From Brevibacillus parabrevis (GTDB lineage Bacteria > Bacillota > Bacilli > Brevibacillales > Brevibacillaceae), in the NCBI RefSeq assembly GCF_003710905.1, contig NZ_RHHV01000019.1, positions 62,001 to 126,000 of the forward strand: a stretch of 64,000 nt of DNA, given 5' to 3'. The notes beneath the pieces were generated by a model. It had not been told where the DNA came from. It made no database searches and was given only the letters and a program-made list of their open reading frames with translations. This document shows, in pieces, positions 7,687 to 15,048 of this stretch. Within the stretch, counting starts at the first letter, position 1; each line of letters begins with the position of its first letter. Position numbers and translations under genes: made by a program.

Positions 7687-8633
7687 TTGATACTGTAAGA
7701 ATGTATGGAGACTATCTGATTGATTACAACAAGATAGATTCCCTGCCATGGACTCACACCTATACTTATGAGCATCCTGATGACACAGGGATGCTAGGTG
7801 AAGTTCGTGAGTATAAAAAGAAAGGCTCTCTGCTGTACATTAAATTTAATGTTAATACTCGTCGCCTACTTGTTGAGGTCTCCATTCCGAAGTATTTGTA
7901 TGGGAACAATGTACGAATGATTAAGGATAGTGACATACCGATTTTCTTCCGTAAGCTGAACAATCACCTTTGGGAAGCCTTCTACCTTCTTCCCCGCCAT
8001 GACTCGGCGTATTGGACAGTGACACGAATGGACGTATGCTGGAATTTTCAAGTTGGCGGGGCAGTCAGAGAGTACATTGATGTATTCGGACAAATACACG
8101 TTCCAAAATATACGACTAGAGTTTACGGGGATAGAGAAACCGTGGAATGGATGAACAAAAGTATTAGAATGAGTTTTTACGATAAGGAAAGGGAGGTATT
8201 GGCAAGGAATGCCTCTAAAGAGATCGTTGAAGCGGCTAACGGGATGTTACGGTTTGAGTGTAACATCAGGAACAGCAGACTACTAAAGAAATTCAGCGCG
8301 AACAGATGGGCGGGGGAGCTACTGTGTGAGAAGGTTGCCAAGCAAATACTAGCAACCTATTTACAGAAGATAGGCGTGGACAAAGTATTCCAAACCTCCA
8401 ATAAACTCGAACAGGCAGACCAACTCATTGATGCCTATGGAATAGTAAAAGCTGAGCAATTGATGGGGTTTATTCTTCTTAATGATCTATACGGACAGGA
8501 ATTTGTCAGAAAGAGCTATACGCCTTCTACATTGACGAGAAGGATGGACGATTTGAAAAAAGTAGGGATAGCTCCATTCTTTTCAGACAAAGAACTACCC
8601 CCACTTGATCTTAGTTTCTTGAATTTGTCCTAG
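7683..8633 (+). CDS. Replication initiation protein, Phage_X (gpII/X)-like
   Basis: A 316-residue protein. The central stretch TRMDVCWNFQVG, followed by TTRVYGDRETVEWMNKSIRMSFYDKEREV and GMLRFECNIRNSRLLKKF, follows the layout of filamentous-phage gpII/X and related plasmid initiators: a metal-site region, a YDK motif with the possible nicking Tyr, and an RxE strand. Such proteins start rolling-circle replication. It is distinct in sequence from the Rep_trans protein of the neighbouring module. It is coupled to the 60-residue gene upstream and followed by two membrane proteins, an arrangement reminiscent of inovirus-like elements. Confidence 0.75.
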   Translation: MIDTVRMYGDYLIDYNKIDSLPWTHTYTYEHPDDTGMLGEVREYKKKGSLLYIKFNVNTRRLLVEVSIPKYLYGNNVRMIKDSDIPIFFRKLNNHLWEAFYLLPRHDSAYWTVTRMDVCWNFQVGGAVREYIDVFGQIHVPKYTTRVYGDRETVEWMNKSIRMSFYDKEREVLARNASKEIVEAANGMLRFECNIRNSRLLKKFSANRWAGELLCEKVAKQILATYLQKIGVDKVFQTSNKLEQADQLIDAYGIVKAEQLMGFILLNDLYGQEFVRKSYTPSTLTRRMDDLKKVGIAPFFSDKELPPLDLSFLNLS

Positions 8634-8834
8634 CTTCGCTTTCTCAATAATGCCTAGAAATCGGTGCGTGGTGCGGTTTCTGGGCATTTCCCATGTATTA
8701 GCATCCACACCAATACGCATTCTATCCAAAATAGTGGGAAAGGTGCGCTATAGTAATCGTTTATGGAATGGAAGGAATCAACAAATCGAAGTAGAACTAT
8801 ATTTTGGGAGAACTTATAGAATGGAGGCAGTTAC

Positions 8835-9170
8835 ATGACAAATGATAAAATTACAAACGAAAGGAATATTTTCTTATTTGGCTTCTTTTTATTGTTAGTT
8901 ATTGGGGTATCCTTCAGAATTATGCAAATGACTGCTACTGAGGAAATGATCTTAACTATTCAAAGTTTTGCAATTATCGCTACACTGGCTGGAAAGATAT
9001 TATTTATCTATTTTGTATTTCGACTGTCTCGCTTCCTGAAGCAATCCTGGTGGCTAACTATATTATATTGTGTACTTGCTCCCTTTTCCTTGCTATATTT
9101 AATCCCATTTGTCGGCTTGTTGCTTGGTGTTAAACAAGCTCGAAAAAACATAAATGGATACAATGCTTAA
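8835..9170 (+). CDS. Small membrane protein, three hydrophobic segments
   Basis: A 111-residue protein; start supported by GGAGG eight bases before ATG. Hydrophobic segments are about 13-31, 41-63 and 74-97, ending with a basic tail (GVKQARKNINGYNA). No family recognised. It overlaps the next membrane gene by 17 bases, so the two are probably made together and may form a complex. In a filamentous-phage-like element they could be envelope or coat-type proteins, or they may be superinfection/immunity proteins. Confidence 0.6.
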   Translation: MTNDKITNERNIFLFGFFLLLVIGVSFRIMQMTATEEMILTIQSFAIIATLAGKILFIYFVFRLSRFLKQSWWLTILYCVLAPFSLLYLIPFVGLLLGVKQARKNINGYNA

Positions 9171-9495
9171 TTGGGTGGGGAATATGGGAATGGGAATTCT
9201 ATTGCAAGCTGCATGTTTTGGCTTTGGATTATACGGATGGTTAGGTAAGACAGAGTGGGCTCTCTATGTAACTGCAATATTATTGTTGATTATACTTTTG
9301 TTAGGAGTGTCGTCGGGCCAACTAACGAATGGCTTGATTACATATATTATTTTTGGAGTATTTGGTGCCTTTTTTACAACTCCATGGTGGCATGGAGCGG
9401 TAATTGCAAATGCAATAGTTGAAGGATTTCAGGTAGTCTTTATGATAATAATGGGAATGTTTATGGCGAAAAAAGATCAAGAAAAAAATATTTAA
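9154..9495 (+). CDS. Small membrane protein, three or four hydrophobic segments
   Basis: A 113-residue, Gly- and Phe-rich hydrophobic protein ending MFMAKKDQEKNI. The start could be ATG 9154, 9163 or 9184 (the last with GGGTGGGG just upstream); 9154 overlaps the preceding membrane gene. No family recognised. It is the last gene of the serine-recombinase element, 27 bases before the right copy of the inverted repeat. Confidence 0.55.
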   Translation: MDTMLNWVGNMGMGILLQAACFGFGLYGWLGKTEWALYVTAILLLIILLLGVSSGQLTNGLITYIIFGVFGAFFTTPWWHGAVIANAIVEGFQVVFMIIMGMFMAKKDQEKNI

Positions 9496-9521
9496 TTTCC
9501 ACCACTTGATAGTGATTATAT

Positions 9522-9539
9522 AGTTGGTAGTGCATCTCG
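9522..9539 (+). repeat. Right copy of the 18-bp inverted repeat
   Basis: AGTTGGTAGTGCATCTCG, one mismatch from the reverse complement of 7291-7308. It lies 23 bases before the candidate attR. Confidence 0.6.
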
Positions 9540-9562
9540 GTGTTCTAATTGCACACTTTAGT

Positions 9563-9572
9563 CATGTGGAGT
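9563..9572. repeat. Candidate attR core
   Basis: Direct repeat of 5682-5691 (CATGTGGAGT). Sequence to its right continues the reading frame broken at the left repeat (GVGDVVDFEIS-stop at 9601) and then enters a terminator. Confidence 0.5.
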
Positions 9573-9601
9573 CGGTGACGTTGTAGACTTTGAAATAAGC
9601 T

Positions 9602-9652
9602 AAAAGGCTAACTCCCTTGATTCAATCGGCAATGGGAGTTTAGCCTTTTTCT
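9602..9652 (+). terminator. Intrinsic terminator at the host side of attR
   Basis: AAAAGGCTAACTCCC pairs with GGGAGTTTAGCCTTTTT around an 17-base loop and is followed by a T-rich run. It begins directly after the stop of the rejoined reading frame at attR. The remaining DNA to 9780 shows no gene. Confidence 0.85.
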
Positions 9653-9790
9653 TTTTGCTGGTGGATCAGACCATTGCGAGAAGCAGATTGGCGCTGACCC
9701 CGAGTTTCCTCCAACACAACATTCACCATTCTTTCATTTGTTTGGCAGATTTCAACATGATTTAATGTAGGTAATCAGCAATGAAAGAGG

Positions 9791-10165
9791 GTGGCCATTT
9801 TGTCATCGGTCTTGCTCGTAATCTTCTCCATCAATTTCTCTCTCCTGCTCTTGCACGAGATGGACGCAATCAGGGCCAAAGAATGGAAAATGTTCGCCAT
9901 CCTGAAAGATATGGACGATGGCCGCGCCTTCAAAGTATTTACCATCCTCCATCTTCCCCTGTATGCCATCTTATTGTATTCGTTTATCAGTCAACAAATC
10001 GTTTCCTTCATCATCATAGATGTGTTTCTCATTTTTCACTCGATCATCCACTATTTCTTTGAGAAGCATCCGAACAATAACTTTACGAACACGTATTCAA
10101 GATTGCTCATTTATCCAATGGGCGTATTGGGAGTCTTGCATCTGCTCGGGTTAATGCTGTTTTGA
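9791..10165 (+). CDS. Small membrane protein (DUF6713-like)
   Basis: A 124-residue protein with about four hydrophobic segments and the conserved-looking stretch LLLLHEMDAIRAKEWKMF, in which a His-Glu pair follows the first membrane helix; this resembles the DUF6713 family of small Bacillales membrane proteins. Its role is unknown. Start is uncertain: GTG 9791 has the AAAGAGG site almost touching it, whereas TTG 9800 is better spaced. A strong terminator follows at 10254. Confidence 0.6.
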   Translation: MAILSSVLLVIFSINFSLLLLHEMDAIRAKEWKMFAILKDMDDGRAFKVFTILHLPLYAILLYSFISQQIVSFIIIDVFLIFHSIIHYFFEKHPNNNFTNTYSRLLIYPMGVLGVLHLLGLMLF

Positions 10166-10253
10166 CCTTACCGCGCCATCCGTCACGTCAAGTCGCGCAT
10201 ACGCCCTCAACACCTGCAGAGTCTGTCAGTTTGCGGTGAAAAATACAAACCAG

Positions 10254-10302
10254 AAAGGTGGCTAAACCTCTTGAAGCTTCTCGGGTTTAACCACCTTTTT
10301 CG
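10254..10302 (+). terminator. Intrinsic terminator
   Basis: AAAGGTGGCTAAACC pairs with GGGTTTAACCACCTTTTT (15-bp stem) and is followed by T residues; ends the small membrane protein unit. It is also usable on the minus strand for the facing MOSC gene. Confidence 0.85.
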
Positions 10303-10338
10303 TTACTTCATGAACATTCGCCAGCGCAGCAACATGAT

Positions 10339-10911
10339 TTATTGCATCGGATTGGCAAGGTTATTCACGAGAATCTGAGCCTGGTCCCCCAGCTTGATCG
10401 TGCCGGGACATTCGACGGCACAAACAATCCCTCTGCGCTTGAATGCCGCTTTTACAAAGCGTCCGGCCAATTTTGGGTGTGCCTCTGCATCGTAATTTTT
10501 TTGAATTTCTTCTCCGGGATGGACACAGGGAAGATTTTCTCCCATACAAATAAGACCCGCTCCACTCGGCAGCAGGATTCGCGAGCCCATCGTCAGGCTT
10601 GTCAAATCAGGAAATCCGCTTATCAAAAGATTAGCCCCCAGCCACTCGGGCAAAACAAACGGAACTTTCAAGTTTTCGGCGATGATGGCGCAATCCTCTT
10701 GGGACACCACCGTGATTTGGCGACGGTTCAAGATTTCGGTTCCACGCGGATACATCGTCTGACGGGAGTCTGCTCCGAAAGTCACGCCAAAATGTCGGTC
10801 ACCCGGTATGCCTCCGAACTCCAGCTTTGTCTCGGGGATACGGCGTGTGACGAAAGTCTCGGGATTGTCAGCGATAAGTATAGCTTCAACTGATGCTGCG
10901 TATGTTTTCAT
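10339..10911 (-). CDS. MOSC domain protein
   Basis: A 190-residue protein built of a single MOSC domain, the fold found at the C-terminus of molybdenum-cofactor sulfurases and in YiiM-type proteins. Marks include the N-terminal strand VEAILIADNP, GGIPGDRHFG (the GDRH motif), RQITVVSQED, LGANLLISG and the late Cys in AVECPGTIKLGD, which is the likely sulfur-carrying residue. Members handle sulfur transfer to metal or detoxify N-hydroxylated compounds. Start supported by GAGGAG. A 30-codon gene lies 26 bases upstream on the same strand. Confidence 0.85.
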   Translation of the reverse strand: MKTYAASVEAILIADNPETFVTRRIPETKLEFGGIPGDRHFGVTFGADSRQTMYPRGTEILNRRQITVVSQEDCAIIAENLKVPFVLPEWLGANLLISGFPDLTSLTMGSRILLPSGAGLICMGENLPCVHPGEEIQKNYDAEAHPKLAGRFVKAAFKRRGIVCAVECPGTIKLGDQAQILVNNLANPMQ

Positions 10912-10937
10912 ACAATTCTCCTCTCAGTGATCGGCGA

Positions 10938-11030
10938 TTATGCTCCGAATGCTTGCCGCAAATGTTTGAATATTTCCCCCACAGTCTTCTGGCTAACCCC
11001 TGTTTCGCCCCATTCCTCACAGTGTATCAT
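10938..11030 (-). CDS. Possible 30-residue small protein upstream of the MOSC gene
   Basis: A short frame ATG 11030 to TAA 10938 with an excellent ribosome site (AAGGAG, six bases upstream). The product starts MIHCEEWGETGVSQ and ends FKHLRQAFGA; it has one Cys, one His and an amphipathic C-terminal helix. No family recognised. The good start and position in front of the MOSC gene make it a plausible small protein or leader peptide. Confidence 0.4.
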   Translation of the reverse strand: MIHCEEWGETGVSQKTVGEIFKHLRQAFGA

Positions 11031-11177
11031 GAATGGCTCCTTTTTTAGGAAGAAAAAGCATAATCGTGAAACGATACTCCTCCCTAAGACTGATACAAAA
11101 TTACATCGGGTGCAGGATGTCCCTCCAACAAATTGGTATATTATGGATTCATATGCATTATTCATGGAGGGCACTCA

Positions 11178-11882
11178 ATGAAACAGCTAATCCAATTCAA
11201 AGCCGTCACAAAAGAATACAAAATCGGCGAAGTCCCGATCAAGGCGCTAAACGGGGTTGATTTTTCCATCGCGGAAGGCGAATTTGTCGTGGTTCTAGGG
11301 GCAAGTGGCGCGGGAAAAAGCACGATTTTGAACATACTTGGCGGCATGGATACCGCTACTTCTGGCCAGGTGTTTGTCGGCAACCAAGAAATTACGAGAT
11401 TCGACGAGACAAAACTAACGCAGTACCGGGCTGAAAAAGTTGGCTTTGTGTTTCAATTTTACAACCTGATCCCCAACTTAACTGCGTTGGAAAACGTTGA
11501 ATTTGCCACGGAAGTATGCAAAAACCATCTGAAGGCCAAAGACATTTTGCAACTGGTCGGATTAGGCCATCGGCTCAAAAACTTCCCTTCCCAGCTCTCT
11601 GGCGGCGAACAGCAAAGAGTTGCCATTGCCAGGGCTGTTGCGAAAAACCCGCTGCTGCTGCTCTGCGATGAACCGACTGGGGCTTTGGACTATGAGACGG
11701 GCAAATCCGTCCTGAAACTCCTGCAAAATTTGAACCAGGAAACCAAAAAGTGCGTCGTGCTGGTCACGCATAATTCTGCAATCGCGCCGATGGCCGATAA
11801 AATCATCAAGGTAAAAAGCGGAATGATCGAGAGCGTGACCGTTAATCATCGCAAACAAAGCGTTGAAGGGATCGAGTGGTGA
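11178..11882 (+). CDS. ABC transporter ATP-binding protein, MacB/LolD type
   Basis: A 234-residue nucleotide-binding protein. Start at ATG 11178 has GGAGGG eight bases upstream; an upstream in-frame ATG at 11133 lacks one. Walker A GASGAGKST (about residues 38-46), Q-loop FQFYNLIPN, signature LSGGEQQRVAIARA, Walker B LLLLCDEPTGALD and switch His VTHN are all intact. The family drives FtsX-type permeases that export peptides or lipoproteins or work mechanically on the envelope. The permease gene overlaps its stop codon. Confidence 0.93.
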   Translation: MKQLIQFKAVTKEYKIGEVPIKALNGVDFSIAEGEFVVVLGASGAGKSTILNILGGMDTATSGQVFVGNQEITRFDETKLTQYRAEKVGFVFQFYNLIPNLTALENVEFATEVCKNHLKAKDILQLVGLGHRLKNFPSQLSGGEQQRVAIARAVAKNPLLLLCDEPTGALDYETGKSVLKLLQNLNQETKKCVVLVTHNSAIAPMADKIIKVKSGMIESVTVNHRKQSVEGIEW

Positions 11883-14209
11883 TGATGAAATTATTTTGGA
11901 AGCTAACAAGGGATATCAGGCAATCCATCGGTCAATTTATCGCCTTGGTCTTGGTAGTAGCGGTTGGAGCTTTTTTCTATGCGGGGCTGACCACGTACAG
12001 CGATAATCTGAGCGCTTTTGTGAACAGCTATTTCAAAGAACATCATGTAAGCGATTTATATGTGTCGTACAAACAAATCTCCAAAGACGAGTTGGCCGAT
12101 TTAAGCAGCATTGCCGGAATCAAGAAAATCGAAGGACGCTACACCTTTGACGCCACACAAGTGATTGCAGGTCATAACACCTCGCTAAAAATTCACTCCA
12201 TCCCTGTGCGAAATGAAATAAACACGCCCACTTTGATTGCAGGGCGTATCCCGGACAAAAAGAATGAAATCATGCTAGACTCCCATTACGCCAAAGAAAA
12301 TCAGCTGCAGATCGGTGAGCAAATCCATTTGCGTGCGAACGAAAAAAGTGTGAGCTTTACCATCAGCGGCTTGGGCGAGAACGTCGAGCATGCGAAAAAG
12401 AACGACATTCAAGATCATCAAGCGTACGGAATCGGCTATATTGCCGAAGCGACGATACCCGAAATCGCAGGCGGCTTTTCTTACAATGAGGTGATGATCG
12501 ATGCGCAGGATGGCTACGATATCGACAGCTTGGGCAAATCTATCGAAGCGCAGTCCAGCCACCTTGCTTATGTGGATCAAATCAGTAAAGAGCGGACTTT
12601 CAGCTACTCAAAAATTAATCAGACGATTCACAACAACAAATTAATGAGCAAAGTTATCCCTTTTGTACTGTTTTTGATTGAAGCTATTATTCTTTTTCTG
12701 ACCATGTCGAGACTGATTGATTCGCAAAGAAATCAAGTTGGCATTATGAAAGCCTTGGGTGTCCCGACAAGAACGATCATGCTTCATTACATGGGGTATC
12801 CCGTCCTGGTCGCTATCGCAGGTTCCATCATCGGTTGCGTCGTTGCCGCTATTGTTTTCGTTCCCTTAGTAACTGCTTCGAGCGCGCGAGCCTACTCTCT
12901 GCCTGGTATCACCTACTCCATGTCTGTTTTTTCTGTCCTCCCGCCCCTCCTCTTTTCCAGTGTTTTTGGCATGTTGTCCTGTTATTTGAGTGGCAGAAGC
13001 ATTTTAAAAGAACGCGTAGCCGAAGCCATGCGTCCCAAACCGCCCAAAACGATGCAACAACTGTGGATAGAAAGGTTCCCGGGTGTTTGGAATCGGCTGT
13101 CCTACAGCTACAAGCTCATTTTGCGTAATATATTTTTAAACAAGCAAAAGGCTTTGGCAAGCTCGATTGGCGTTGTGATCAGCACGGTGTTACTGATCGC
13201 TGCTTTCGGCACGCAGACAGCTTTGCTGCAAGTAGCAAGCCAAATCGAAGAGGTTTACACGTACGATTTGCGCGTCGATTTTGCAAAAGGCACGTCTCTA
13301 GAACAGCTAAAGTTGCCTCCTGGCAGCAAAAGCGGCTATTTTTTGGCAACTTTTCCTGTTGCGTTTAGAAAAGGCACTGAAACAGAAAATGCCACTTTCG
13401 TTGTTACGGAAAAGAGCAACAGCCTGCTTCATTTCTTCGACGAAAACGGGAATAAAATTTCTCTGGAAGATCACGGCGTTCTCGTACCCAAATCGTACGC
13501 GGACAAATACCGTATTTCCGAAGGCGATACCATCCAAGTGCAATTCACCGCACCCGAGTTGAAAAAAATGTGGGTAGATATGAAGGTTTTACATGTATCA
13601 ACACAGTATTCGAATCCGGCGTTTTATAGCACGCCAGCCTATTTGCAGAGCTTTGGCATAGACTACAGCCCGAACACGCTTTTGGTGGAAGGAGCCAGCC
13701 CGACAAACCTGGCAACGGTTCGCACCTTTTTTGAGCAGGATCATCGGGTAGATGCGATTGCGGATAAAAACGATCTGAAGAAATCGGCACAATATATTTT
13801 GCAGCAAAACAGTTTTGTCTTTATCCTGTTTATCGTTTGCGCGATCATCCTGTCTTTTGGCGCGATCTACACCATATCCTCCATCAACATTTACGAACGG
13901 AACCGCGAGCTTGCGACCTTGAAAGTATTGGGCTATCCGAAACATAAAATCAACCGGCTGATCTTTTGGGAAAACATGATCCTGACCGCCTTTGCGGTCA
14001 TTGTCGCTCTGCCGCTCAGCGGCTATGTTTATCGGATGATCGTGAAAGCACTGTCCAGCAGCCATCAACAGATTCCTGATCAATTGAATGTATTTGTGCT
14101 AGTCGCTTCTGTTGCGCTTGCGTTTTTGCTTACGCTTTTGTCTAACTTGCTGCTGAAACGGAAGGTTGGCAGGATTGATATGATCGGGTCGTTGAAGAGT
14201 GTGGAGTAG
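11882..14209 (+). CDS. ABC transporter permease with two FtsX domains
   Basis: A 775-residue permease starting at ATG 11882, which overlaps the stop of the ATPase gene (TGATG). First membrane helix about 15-38, a large extracytoplasmic domain (about 40-250), a first FtsX-like block of three helices (about 260-375), another helix near 425-445, a second outside domain (450-640), and a second FtsX block (about 645-770) with the typical YERNRELATLKVLGYPKHKINRLIFWEN loop. This duplicated layout is that of YvrN/MacB-like exporters of antimicrobial peptides or of lipoprotein-type substrates. The substrate cannot be told from the sequence. A terminator follows at 14243. Confidence 0.92.
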   Translation: MMKLFWKLTRDIRQSIGQFIALVLVVAVGAFFYAGLTTYSDNLSAFVNSYFKEHHVSDLYVSYKQISKDELADLSSIAGIKKIEGRYTFDATQVIAGHNTSLKIHSIPVRNEINTPTLIAGRIPDKKNEIMLDSHYAKENQLQIGEQIHLRANEKSVSFTISGLGENVEHAKKNDIQDHQAYGIGYIAEATIPEIAGGFSYNEVMIDAQDGYDIDSLGKSIEAQSSHLAYVDQISKERTFSYSKINQTIHNNKLMSKVIPFVLFLIEAIILFLTMSRLIDSQRNQVGIMKALGVPTRTIMLHYMGYPVLVAIAGSIIGCVVAAIVFVPLVTASSARAYSLPGITYSMSVFSVLPPLLFSSVFGMLSCYLSGRSILKERVAEAMRPKPPKTMQQLWIERFPGVWNRLSYSYKLILRNIFLNKQKALASSIGVVISTVLLIAAFGTQTALLQVASQIEEVYTYDLRVDFAKGTSLEQLKLPPGSKSGYFLATFPVAFRKGTETENATFVVTEKSNSLLHFFDENGNKISLEDHGVLVPKSYADKYRISEGDTIQVQFTAPELKKMWVDMKVLHVSTQYSNPAFYSTPAYLQSFGIDYSPNTLLVEGASPTNLATVRTFFEQDHRVDAIADKNDLKKSAQYILQQNSFVFILFIVCAIILSFGAIYTISSINIYERNRELATLKVLGYPKHKINRLIFWENMILTAFAVIVALPLSGYVYRMIVKALSSSHQQIPDQLNVFVLVASVALAFLLTLLSNLLLKRKVGRIDMIGSLKSVE

Positions 14210-14242
14210 CTTGAGAACGCACTGCAATAGGTAGGGCAAATT

Positions 14243-14273
14243 AGAAGCCTAGACTACTCAGGTTTCTTTTTTG
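14243..14273 (+). terminator. Intrinsic terminator after the FtsX permease
   Basis: AGAAGCCT pairs with AGGTTTCT around a 9-base loop, followed by six T residues. Confidence 0.7.
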
Positions 14274-14347
14274 TCATTTTACAGAGGGTATGGAAGATTT
14301 TTGGCGAAATAAGGTAAATTAGACCATATCTTATAGAGGAGACAACT

Positions 14348-14980
14348 ATGATTTACATTTTAATCAGTATTATTGTTATTGCTCTAATTTTAATCGTGTT
14401 TTTCATAAGCAGGAAACGGACACAAAGCCCAATCACGCAGCCTTTTAAAAAGGAAATCGATCCTTTACTTATCGATATCAATCACATTGATCAAATGGAA
14501 GATGGTTCGGAATTTGAGATGTATTTATATCGATTGTTCCTAGCTTTGAACTACAAAGGCGTTTATAAGACGATTGGAAAAGGCGACTTTGGCGCCGATC
14601 TAGTTTTCACTGATCGCTCAGGCATTCGAAATGTCATTCAAGCCAAAAGGTACAGCATCGATAACCACGTAGGGCTCGACGCTGTACAGCAAATTTACAC
14701 TTCTATGCGGTACTACAAAGCAAAAAAATCGATTGTAATTACTTCTTCAAGCTTCACAGGTCCAAGTGAAACGCTTGCAGGAGTTAACTATGTTAAATTA
14801 ATTGATCGCCATGATCTCATTAAAATGATTCAATTATTCAAAGCAGGAGAGATCGAAAAGGTAAAAGATATAATTGAAGCTGAACCGCGCGTTATTTTAG
14901 AGTCGTGGTCAGAATATACAAACGATGCTACCGAAATGAAGAAAGATAAAAAAGCCGAAAAAATGGTGTTAAATCGTTAA
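14348..14980 (+). CDS. Membrane-anchored Mrr-like restriction endonuclease domain protein
   Basis: A 210-residue protein with one N-terminal membrane helix (IYILISIIVIALILIVFFIS) followed by basic residues, then a PD-(D/E)xK domain of the Mrr/restriction_endonuclease type: DGSEFEMYLYRLFLALNY, GKGDFGADLVF (catalytic Asp), VIQAKRY (Q-x-K) and a late strand VITSSSFT. Active residues are intact. The C-terminus is charged (EMKKDKKAEKM). Mrr-like domains cut modified or foreign DNA; anchoring at the membrane would suit attack on incoming DNA. GAGGAG lies six bases before ATG. No methylase gene is nearby. Confidence 0.85.
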   Translation: MIYILISIIVIALILIVFFISRKRTQSPITQPFKKEIDPLLIDINHIDQMEDGSEFEMYLYRLFLALNYKGVYKTIGKGDFGADLVFTDRSGIRNVIQAKRYSIDNHVGLDAVQQIYTSMRYYKAKKSIVITSSSFTGPSETLAGVNYVKLIDRHDLIKMIQLFKAGEIEKVKDIIEAEPRVILESWSEYTNDATEMKKDKKAEKMVLNR

Positions 14981-15012
14981 AAGCCCAAGCACGATCCCCT
15001 GCTTGGGCTTTC
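14980..15012. terminator. Bidirectional terminator
   Basis: AAAGCCCAAGCA pairs with TGCTTGGGCTTT; A/T runs on both sides. It separates the nuclease gene from the facing iron-binding lipoprotein gene. Confidence 0.85.
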
Positions 15013-15048
15013 GCACACAGCTTTTCTTTCCTCCCGGCAAACACCCCA

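Larger units (their letters stand above)
5682..9572. mobile_element. Compact serine-recombinase element with Phage_X-like replication gene
   Basis: The segment between two copies of CATGTGGAGT carries a large serine recombinase, a coupled 60-residue protein, a Phage_X-like replication initiator and two small membrane proteins, all with lower GC than the surrounding chromosome. The recombinase stop codon lies about 35 bases inside the left repeat, as usual for an integrase next to its att site. It resembles a minimal integrating filamentous-phage-like or satellite element; no morphogenesis ATPase (Zot/pI) or relaxase is present. Boundaries are inferred from the direct repeat. Confidence 0.6.

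Noticed and set aside
8650..8838. 62-codon frame between the Phage_X-like gene and the first membrane gene
   Set aside because: No ribosome site, composition unlike the neighbours and it overlaps the well-initiated gene at 8835.
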